Assembly: GCA_017444165.1 (NCBI GenBank)
Contig: JAFSXH010000186.1
Coordinates: 1 to 6,131 of the forward strand
Length of the DNA stretch: 6,131 nt
Direction: 5' to 3'
Origin: a bacterium
GTDB taxonomy: Bacteria > Vulcanimicrobiota > Xenobia > Xenobiales > Xenobiaceae
Positions 1 to 5,736 of the stretch are shown here, in pieces. Position 1 is the first letter of the stretch. Each line of letters begins with the position of its first letter. The notes under the pieces were generated by a model, which had not been told where the DNA came from, ran no database searches, and saw nothing but the letters and a program-made list of their open reading frames with translations. Made by a program: the position numbers and the translations under genes.

Positions 1-882
1 GTGTACTGCATTCGCCTCTGTCTTTATTTCGTAACTAAAATCTTCGCCATAGGCTTGGGCAAAGAGTTCCACTAGTTTTTTCGCAGTCACGCAGTCACAA
101 TCATCGGGTCCGATATTATAAAAACCAGCTTTGGAATGATCATTATACTGCTCTGCGCATATAGTGAGATAAAGGAAAAGAGGCTCCAGTACATGCTGAA
201 ATGGTCTGGTAGAATTGGGATTGCGAATAATGAGCGGTTGCTTATTTACTACAGCCCTAACACAATCGGGAATTATGCGATCTAGAGCAAAGTCGCCGCC
301 TCCGATAACATTGCCAGCCCGCGCTGTAGAGACCGCCACATCTTTATAAAAGCTGTTTATGTATGAATGAGTAACTAACTCAGAGCAACTTTTACTGTTG
401 CTATAAGGATCGAAACCATCTAGAGGTTCATCCTCTCTATACCCCCAGCACCATTCGCGATTTAAATATACTTTGTCAGTAGTGACATTCAAAAATGATT
501 TTACACATGGATTAAGGCGGACACACTCACAAATATTTACCGTGCCCATAACATTCGTCTCGTATGTGTACCTCGGTTCACGGTAAGAAGTGCGAACAAT
601 AGGCTGAGCCGCAAGATGTAATACTATTTCAGGTTGGAATTCATGAAAAACTTCGCTTAAAAGTTGGTAATCTCTAATATCTCCCCTTATGTGCTTTAAT
701 TTATTATCAAGATTGGCTAGTTCAAAGAGACTCGGTTCAGTGGGAGGATCGAGTGCATAGCCCATAACATCTGCTCCAGCGAGCAAAAGAATCATTGATA
801 ACCACGATCCTTTGAACCCAGTATCTCCCGTTACAAATACCCTTTTACCTCTGTAAAAATCTAAAACTTCTTTCAACTTCAC
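1..882 (-). CDS. rfbG: CDP-glucose 4,6-dehydratase (RfbG), C-terminus cut by the window edge
   Basis: Converts CDP-D-glucose to CDP-4-keto-6-deoxy-D-glucose with bound NAD+, in the cytoplasm; second step of CDP-3,6-dideoxyhexose synthesis. I translated the reverse strand by hand: 294 codons stay open to base 1. An extended-SDR Rossmann motif lies at residues 18-25 (TGDTGFKG), followed by SWL. LHLAAQP is at about 88-94, TTDKVY at 134-139 and the catalytic pair Y160/K164 in YSNSK. GNVIGGGDF (191-199) and RPFQHVLEPL (226-235) are RfbG-family signatures. The family is usually about 355-360 residues, so roughly 60-65 C-terminal residues are missing. The start is a GTG overlapping the upstream SDR stop as GTGA; a TTG two codons later is the alternative. 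A GGA triplet 3-5 bases before it and a GAAGGG further up are weak ribosome sites. The gene is unusually separated from rfbF and rfbH. Confidence 0.95.
   Translation of the reverse strand, partial: MKLKEVLDFYRGKRVFVTGDTGFKGSWLSMILLLAGADVMGYALDPPTEPSLFELANLDNKLKHIRGDIRDYQLLSEVFHEFQPEIVLHLAAQPIVRTSYREPRYTYETNVMGTVNICECVRLNPCVKSFLNVTTDKVYLNREWCWGYREDEPLDGFDPYSNSKSCSELVTHSYINSFYKDVAVSTARAGNVIGGGDFALDRIIPDCVRAVVNKQPLIIRNPNSTRPFQHVLEPLFLYLTICAEQYNDHSKAGFYNIGPDDCDCVTAKKLVELFAQAYGEDFSYEIKTEANAVH
879..882 (-). promoter_or_regulatory. GTGA start/stop overlap joining the SDR gene and rfbG
   Basis: The rfbG GTG (882-880) overlaps the SDR stop TGA (881-879). The ribosome site is weak, so coupling to SDR translation is likely. 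The non-ATG start makes rfbG easy to miss in automated ORF calling. Confidence 0.6.
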
Positions 883-1787
883 AATTCCACACTGCCCTTC
901 ACTGTTTTCAAAATGCCTTCCTTAAAATCAGTCTGTGCACTCCAACCAGTTTGTAATATTTTCCTTACATCAGGCTTGAGATCAACTGGTCCCGAAGGGC
1001 CGTAGGGTATAGCTCCAAATCTCAATTCACTCGAAGAGCCTAAAATATCTTTTAATTTAATGACGAAGTCTTTTAAAGGCAAAATCTTTCCACTGGCAAG
1101 GTTATACACGCCGCTTTCGCATTTTTGTAAAACAAGATGTTTCATAGCTAAAGCAGCATCACCTACATAGAGAAAATCCCAAAGTTGGCTACATTGTGTC
1201 ATAGGACTTTCTTCATTATTTAGCATCTTTTTTATACAAGATGAGATCAGAGTTCTAGGATCATCATGCGGACCATAAAGACTAAATATTCTCGTCCAGA
1301 TAAAGTGAATTTGTTCTTTTTGAGCTAAATTACCCAACATCTCACAAGTTTTCAATTTGTATATTCCGTACTCTGTCGAGGGATTGCAGGCACTATTCTC
1401 TGTGACAATACCATCCATCTTTCCATACTCTGCTTGTGATCCAGAACCGACGAAATACTGACACCCTAATTTCACTGCTACACGGAACGCCTTAAGTGAA
1501 CATTCGTAATTGTGCTGTTGCATTTCGGCATTGTCACGCAGTGGAGCTCTCGTACCTTCCCAAGCCAAATGGTAAAAATAGTCAGCTTGACTTATAAGTT
1601 GGGGCAATTTATCGTACTCATCCATATTCAATTCCAGACACTGGAGCTTATCATTCTTAGGAAGCAGATCTATTTTTTTACTGCCTTTTCGCACGACTGC
1701 ACAGATCAGACAATCTTCTTGCAACCAAGTCTGTAATAAGTGAAGACCTATAAAACTAGTGGCCCCTGTTATGACAATAATTTTCAT
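879..1787 (-). CDS. Extended SDR NAD(P)-dependent sugar reductase/epimerase
   Basis: An NAD-dependent epimerase/dehydratase-family protein of 302 residues, normal for the family. The N-terminal Rossmann motif is GATSFIG (8-14), with Ser11 where the middle glycine usually stands. HLAWEG follows at 73-78. A serine-rich segment GSGSQAEYG (114-122) carries the active-site Ser, and Y140-x3-K144 is the catalytic pair. RIFSLYGP (166-173) and WDFLYVGD (203-210) are the usual substrate-side motifs, and RFGAIPY (256-262) is near the C-terminus. This looks like the nucleotide-sugar 4-ketoreductase group (RfbJ, YerF and relatives), but substrate cannot be read from the sequence. Its place directly after the transketolase pair suggests it reduces their product, for example a side-chain ketone as YerF does. 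The alternative is simple C4 reduction of the 4-keto sugar. It starts 16 bases after the upstream stop, with TGAGGA overlapping that stop as a somewhat distant ribosome site. Confidence 0.85.
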   Translation of the reverse strand: MKIIVITGATSFIGLHLLQTWLQEDCLICAVVRKGSKKIDLLPKNDKLQCLELNMDEYDKLPQLISQADYFYHLAWEGTRAPLRDNAEMQQHNYECSLKAFRVAVKLGCQYFVGSGSQAEYGKMDGIVTENSACNPSTEYGIYKLKTCEMLGNLAQKEQIHFIWTRIFSLYGPHDDPRTLISSCIKKMLNNEESPMTQCSQLWDFLYVGDAALAMKHLVLQKCESGVYNLASGKILPLKDFVIKLKDILGSSSELRFGAIPYGPSGPVDLKPDVRKILQTGWSAQTDFKEGILKTVKGSVEL

Positions 1788-1803
1788 AAAAAATCTAAAT
1801 TCC

Positions 1804-2733
1804 TCAAAAAAGATTATCTATCTCACTTTTAATTCCGTCAGTATCTAAATGAAATTTCTTGTAAAGGTAAGGAGCGTGGGCCATAGCCACAAATCTGTCT
1901 GGAATACCCAATATCTTAAAACGGACAGAGAGGCCCTCCTCGGCAAGGATCGTTCCCACAATGCTCCCCAAACCTCCAATGACATTGTGATCCTGAGCAA
2001 CAACTACTCTTCCAGTTTGAGCCGCCTCAATAACAGCCTTGTGATCAACTGGTTTAAGAGAATACATGTCAATTACTCGTATATTTTTCCCCGATTCTGC
2101 ACTTATCTTTTCTGCGGCTTCAAGGGCATACTGTACAGTCACACCAGAACAGAGAATCGCCCCGTCATTACCTTCTTTTAACGTAATTGAACCGCCTGAG
2201 ACAACTTTCACATCTTCGCAGTAAATATCTTTAACTGGCTCAACAGAGACGCGAATATATACAGGTCCTTCATAGTCTAAGGTCATGTTAAGTATTTTCT
2301 TCGCTTGCCAAGCATCGCTGACTTCTAAAACAAGGATACCCGGAATAGAAGTTATGATGCCGCAATCTTCAATAGACCAGTGCGTAGCTCCAGAAATACC
2401 ACCAGAGACACCAGCATACACGCCTATCATTCTCACGTTGCGATTGCCATAGGCTACATCTGTGCGAACCTGTTCACAGGCTCTCATGCTCAAAAATGGG
2501 GCCATGGAGAACACGTAAGGAATAAAACCCTCACAGGCCAACCCTGCCGCAAAAGAGACCATGTTCTGCTCAGCGATACCTACATTAAAAGAGCGATTGG
2601 GAAAGGCCTCTGCAAAGCCTCTATTGCGACAAGTGCCAGCAAGATCGGCATTGACAAGGACAACCTTATCACTCTTTTGGCCGAGTTCCGTCATATACTC
2701 GCCAATTACATTGCGAAGAAAACTACTGCTCAT
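1804..2733 (-). CDS. Transketolase, C-terminal subunit of a two-chain enzyme
   Basis: Carries the pyrimidine-binding and C-terminal domains of transketolase; it should pair with the upstream N-terminal subunit to build a TPP site at their interface. Residue numbers count from the ATG at 2733 (309 residues). NVGIAEQNM (50-58) holds the catalytic glutamate E55 that activates thiamine. GGISGATHWSIED (111-123) contains the active-site histidine H118 typical of split transketolases. The C-terminal domain follows from about residue 185, with VVVAQDHNVIGGLGS at about 243-257. I prefer the ATG because it forms an ATGA overlap with the upstream stop. A GTG at 2742 would add three residues (MVH) and a longer overlap; neither has a strong ribosome site. 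Split transketolases are a recognised arrangement in many bacteria and archaea, including in sugar-biosynthesis clusters. Substrate is unknown; the neighbours point to a CDP-sugar rather than the pentose phosphate pathway. Confidence 0.9.
   Translation of the reverse strand: MSSSFLRNVIGEYMTELGQKSDKVVLVNADLAGTCRNRGFAEAFPNRSFNVGIAEQNMVSFAAGLACEGFIPYVFSMAPFLSMRACEQVRTDVAYGNRNVRMIGVYAGVSGGISGATHWSIEDCGIITSIPGILVLEVSDAWQAKKILNMTLDYEGPVYIRVSVEPVKDIYCEDVKVVSGGSITLKEGNDGAILCSGVTVQYALEAAEKISAESGKNIRVIDMYSLKPVDHKAVIEAAQTGRVVVAQDHNVIGGLGSIVGTILAEEGLSVRFKILGIPDRFVAMAHAPYLYKKFHLDTDGIKSEIDNLF
2730..2733 (-). promoter_or_regulatory. ATGA start/stop overlap joining the two transketolase subunits
   Basis: On the minus strand the C-subunit ATG (2733-2731) shares bases with the N-subunit TGA (2732-2730). 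No strong ribosome site precedes it; the upstream sequence reads AAGTAAGTGG. Re-initiation by the same ribosome would give balanced subunits. This overlap is the main reason to prefer the ATG over the GTG at 2742. Confidence 0.65.
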
Positions 2734-3575
2734 ATGGACCACTTACTTTCATAATTAGCGCGGAGATCGGCAATACAGGCCACAAGTTGTTCATCACTTA
2801 TTTTGCCAGCGTGCCAACGAATCTGATCCTCCATGAAAGAGACACCTTTACCCTTGATAGTATGAGCCACTATACAAGTAGGAAGGTAAGAATCTGCAGA
2901 GGGAAGTTCATCGAACGCTCTCACAATTTCAGTTACATTGTTTCCGTCAATTTCAACTGTATTCCAGCCAAAGGCTCGATACTTATCAGCAATGTTCCCT
3001 AGACCAGTCACTTCATCTATCCTGCCATCGGCCTCTAAACCGTTATTATCCACAATAGCAATGAGGTTTCCCAAACGATAACGAACGGCATTGGCCGCCG
3101 CTTCCCAAATAGAACCTTCAGATTGTTCGCCATCACCCATGACAGTGTAGACTCTGCTCGTATAATTGCCTTTCAATCTTAAACCTGCGGCCACACCACA
3201 AGCCACAGGCATACCGTGGCCCAGACTTCCCGTAGAGACTTCTACATAAGGATTGACAAGGTTGCACGAGTGCATAGAAAAGCGGCCTTGATCCTTAGCA
3301 TACTCGTCAATAACATCTTGAGCTGAAAAGCAACCTACAGATGCCTGATTAAAACTAGTTACTGCCGAGGCGTGTCCTTTAGAGAGAATAAAGCGATCTC
3401 TCGATTCATCAGTGATATTTTGGGGATCATACTTCATCTGATACTGCCAAAGGACGGTCATTACATCAGTTACAGATAGATCTCCGCCAATATGTATGAC
3501 CTCTTTATTGCAGAGCGTCAGCAACTGAATGCGTATATTCATGGCGGCTAGCTCAAGTTCTCTTATCGTTTTCAT
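2730..3575 (-). CDS. Transketolase, N-terminal (TPP-binding) subunit
   Basis: The thiamine-diphosphate and metal-binding half of transketolase, 281 residues, matching stand-alone N-terminal subunits. HIGGDLS (28-34) and SKGHA (65-69) hold the conserved histidines of the active site. GSLGHGMPVACGVA (116-129) is the transketolase substrate/TPP loop. The TPP motif begins GDGEQSEG (147-154) and ends DNN (176-178), at the usual spacing of about 30 residues. KGKGVSFMED (241-250) and WHAG (254-257) complete the family pattern. It lacks the E1-alpha look of pyruvate or acetoin dehydrogenases. The ATG lies 16 bases after the rfbH stop; an AAAGG about 13 bases upstream is a distant ribosome site. Its last codons overlap the partner gene by four bases, so equal amounts of the two chains are likely. 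Between rfbH and the SDR, a role in carbon-chain extension of a CDP-sugar is a reasonable inference but is not shown. Confidence 0.92.
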   Translation of the reverse strand: MKTIRELELAAMNIRIQLLTLCNKEVIHIGGDLSVTDVMTVLWQYQMKYDPQNITDESRDRFILSKGHASAVTSFNQASVGCFSAQDVIDEYAKDQGRFSMHSCNLVNPYVEVSTGSLGHGMPVACGVAAGLRLKGNYTSRVYTVMGDGEQSEGSIWEAAANAVRYRLGNLIAIVDNNGLEADGRIDEVTGLGNIADKYRAFGWNTVEIDGNNVTEIVRAFDELPSADSYLPTCIVAHTIKGKGVSFMEDQIRWHAGKISDEQLVACIADLRANYESKWSI

Positions 3576-3591
3576 GTACTTAGGCTAACCT

Positions 3592-4944
3592 TTACTGGAT
3601 ATTTACCGCACTATTTATGATCTCAACCATATAATCCAGCTTCTCCCTAGTCATACCAGGGTAGACACCGATCCAGAAACTGTTTTTAGTGATGAGATCA
3701 GTATTATCGAGAGTGCCGCAGACACGGTAAGAATCGGTGTCACGGTATTCATCAAAACATGGATGCTTTATGATATTACCTGAAAAGAGTAAACGCGTCT
3801 GCACGTTATGTTCTTCAATGAATCTGATAATTCTATTTCTCTGCAGACCACTCTCGGGACGAATGGTCAAAAGGAAACCGAACCAAGAGGGGAGGCTACC
3901 TTCACAAGGTTCTGGCAAGATGAGCTTACCAGAGAGAGAATCAAGTTTCTCGCGCAAATAATGCCAATTTTCTTGACGCGCCTTTATAAATTCGGGTAGT
4001 TTTTTCAACTGTTCACAACCTACAGATGCCTGCATCTCAGTAACTTTTAAGTTATAACCAAAATGACTGTAAACATACTTGTGATCATAACCACGGGGAA
4101 GTTCACCGTGTTGACCGTCGAAACGGTGACGGCAGAAGTTATCTTGACCAGAGGGACAGATACAGTCACGCCCCCAATCGCGATAAGATAATATCAATCT
4201 GTGCAAAATAGGGTTGTTTGTGTAGACAGCCCCGCCTTCACCCATCGTCATGTGGTGGGGAGGATAAAATGAACTAGTACCTATGTCACCCCAAGTACCA
4301 GTGTACTTTGTTTGCCCATCAATTGTATAAGCAGAACCTAGAGCATCACAGTTATCTTCAACTAACCACAGATTGTATTTCTTACAAAACTCCAGCACAA
4401 CCTTAATGTTAAATGGATTGCCCAAAGTGTGAGCGAGAAAAACAGCTTTTGTCTTTGAAGAATACGCCGCCTCAAGCTGAGTTACGTCAATGTTGTATTG
4501 AGGAATAGTGACATCTAAAAAGACGGGAACAGCACCGTACTGGATGATTGGAGCCACAGTTGTGGGGAAACCACAAGCAACAGTTATGACTTCATCGCCT
4601 CTTTTTATCTGACGATCACCTAAACTGGGAGAGGTCAGTACACTGAAGGCGACAAGATTAGCTGAAGAACCAGAATTAACTAAATGGCAGTATTTTACAC
4701 CCAGCCACTCGGAAAATTCCCTTTCAAATTCACGACAAAATCTGCCTGTAGTCAACCAAAAATCTAAGACAGAATCTGTCAGAGCCAGCATTTCCTTTTC
4801 ATTGTAGATGCGCCCGCCGTAGCCAATGCGTTCTCCAGGCGTATATTTTTTGTTGTTTTCAGGCTCTTTAAAACGGTGATAGTATTGGTCTACCATCTGC
4901 TTGATCTGCTCTCTAGCTTCGCCTTCGTCTTTCCAATCTGCCAT
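3592..4944 (-). CDS. rfbH: CDP-4-keto-6-deoxy-D-glucose 3-dehydratase (E1, RfbH/AscC/DdhC)
   Basis: A pyridoxamine-phosphate, iron-sulfur enzyme that removes the C3 hydroxyl of CDP-4-keto-6-deoxyglucose; with reductase E3 this gives CDP-4-keto-3,6-dideoxyglucose. It is a 450-residue DegT/DnrJ-fold protein, close to the roughly 437 of Yersinia E1. SSFYPPHHMTMGEGG (224-238) puts His230 where aminotransferases have the PLP lysine, the hallmark of this dehydratase. The [2Fe-2S] cysteines are present: C199 in DNCDALGS, and C261, C263 and C271 as C-x-C-x7-C. The gap from C199 to C261 is about four residues longer than in Yersinia E1, explained by a small insertion near 206-213. The ATG is well supported by AAGGAAG nine bases upstream and lies 18 bases after rfbF. 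No E3 (RfbI/AscD/DdhD) gene is in the window, so the electron donor must be encoded elsewhere. Confidence 0.96.
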   Translation of the reverse strand: MADWKDEGEAREQIKQMVDQYYHRFKEPENNKKYTPGERIGYGGRIYNEKEMLALTDSVLDFWLTTGRFCREFEREFSEWLGVKYCHLVNSGSSANLVAFSVLTSPSLGDRQIKRGDEVITVACGFPTTVAPIIQYGAVPVFLDVTIPQYNIDVTQLEAAYSSKTKAVFLAHTLGNPFNIKVVLEFCKKYNLWLVEDNCDALGSAYTIDGQTKYTGTWGDIGTSSFYPPHHMTMGEGGAVYTNNPILHRLILSYRDWGRDCICPSGQDNFCRHRFDGQHGELPRGYDHKYVYSHFGYNLKVTEMQASVGCEQLKKLPEFIKARQENWHYLREKLDSLSGKLILPEPCEGSLPSWFGFLLTIRPESGLQRNRIIRFIEEHNVQTRLLFSGNIIKHPCFDEYRDTDSYRVCGTLDNTDLITKNSFWIGVYPGMTREKLDYMVEIINSAVNIQ

Positions 4945-4953
4945 CTTTTTTAT

Positions 4954-4960
4954 CTTCCTT
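4954..4960 (-). promoter_or_regulatory. Ribosome binding site of rfbH
   Basis: AAGGAAG on the minus strand lies nine bases before the rfbH ATG, in the 18-base gap after the rfbF stop. The A-rich spacer and good spacing support independent initiation at the ATG chosen. Confidence 0.75.
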
Positions 4961-4962
4961 TG

Positions 4963-5736
4963 CTACCAGCACTTCCAAGGAGCTTCACCGCTCTGCCACA
5001 ATTTTTCAAGTTCTTTCTTCTCACGCAATGTGTCCATACATTGCCAAAAACCGCGATGGGTATAACTCAAAAGCTCTCCCTCTTCGGCTAATCTTTCCAA
5101 TGGCTCACGCTCAAATATCGTATCATCACCACTGATATAATCGAATATCTTTGGTTCCATAACCATATAGCCCGCATTTATAGGATTGCCATCAATATGT
5201 GATTTTTCGCGAAAAGAGCGAACGGCGTTATCTGCGCCAATATTGAGGATGCCCTTTTGTTGCTGTTGAATGACAGCCGTTAAAGTGCAGATCTTCTTGC
5301 CTCTATTGTGAAAATCCACCAACTCACGGATATTTACATCACATACACCGTCACCGTAAGTCATCATGAAAGTTTCATTGCCGATATATGGCTGTATTCT
5401 CTTTATGCGTCCCCCTGTCATGGTATCTCTGCCTGTATCGACGACTGTAACTTTCCATGGTTCTGTTTTTTGGTTGTGAACGATCATATTATTTCCATTG
5501 GAAAAGTCGAAAGTTATATCCGAAGTGTAAAGAAAATAATCGGCAAACCATTCCTTTATCATATGCTGACGATAACCAGCACAGATAATAAATTCATTAA
5601 ATCCATAATGACTGTACTCTTTCATTATGTGCCAGAGTATAGGCATATCTCCGATCTCAATCATCGGTTTAGGTTTAAATTCAGATTCCTCACTTATCCT
5701 CGTACCAAAACCGCCCGCCAAGAGTACAACCTTCAT
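4963..5736 (-). CDS. rfbF: Glucose-1-phosphate cytidylyltransferase (RfbF)
   Basis: Makes CDP-glucose and pyrophosphate from glucose-1-phosphate and CTP, the committed entry to CDP-6-deoxy and 3,6-dideoxy sugars; cytoplasmic. The 257 residues match the family length. The nucleotidyltransferase signature LAGGFGTRISEE is at 5-16 and KPKPMIEIG, with catalytic Lys, at 21-29. NQKTEPWKVTVVDTG (88-102) and MTYGDG (125-130) follow, the latter with metal-binding D129. INAGYMV is at 186-192 and WQCMDTLREK (231-240) supplies the second metal ligand D235. The loop at 154-163 reads AVIQQQQKGI where the Salmonella enzyme, from memory, has a PPGRFG segment, so some active-site variation is possible. The ATG overlaps the stop of the upstream glycosyltransferase as ATGA and is preceded by a strong GAGGAG, so it is translationally coupled. 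It is followed directly by rfbH rather than rfbG. Confidence 0.97.
   Translation of the reverse strand: MKVVLLAGGFGTRISEESEFKPKPMIEIGDMPILWHIMKEYSHYGFNEFIICAGYRQHMIKEWFADYFLYTSDITFDFSNGNNMIVHNQKTEPWKVTVVDTGRDTMTGGRIKRIQPYIGNETFMMTYGDGVCDVNIRELVDFHNRGKKICTLTAVIQQQQKGILNIGADNAVRSFREKSHIDGNPINAGYMVMEPKIFDYISGDDTIFEREPLERLAEEGELLSYTHRGFWQCMDTLREKKELEKLWQSGEAPWKCW

Noticed and set aside
2734..2742. GTG at 2742 as the start of the transketolase C-subunit
   Set aside because: It would add only three residues, uses a rarer start codon and lacks a ribosome site. The ATG at 2733 gives the tidy overlap. Not fully excluded.
2380..2754. A 124-codon plus-strand open frame, and others at 1849-2181, 1512-1736, 2787-3002, 3737-3961 and 4876-5091
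   Set aside because: All are antisense to conserved coding sequence and show no protein family features.
1804..3575. The two transketolase chains as one full-length gene broken by a frameshift
   Set aside because: The C-subunit has its own ATG in a classic ATGA overlap. Both chains have the lengths of known stand-alone subunits, all catalytic motifs are intact, and the split falls at the natural domain border.
1804..3575. Pyruvate/acetoin dehydrogenase E1 alpha-beta or DXP synthase as alternative identities for the TPP enzyme
   Set aside because: The SKGHA, GSLGHG and GDGEQSEG motifs and the GATHWSIED segment are of transketolase type, and the domain order and subunit lengths fit split transketolase.
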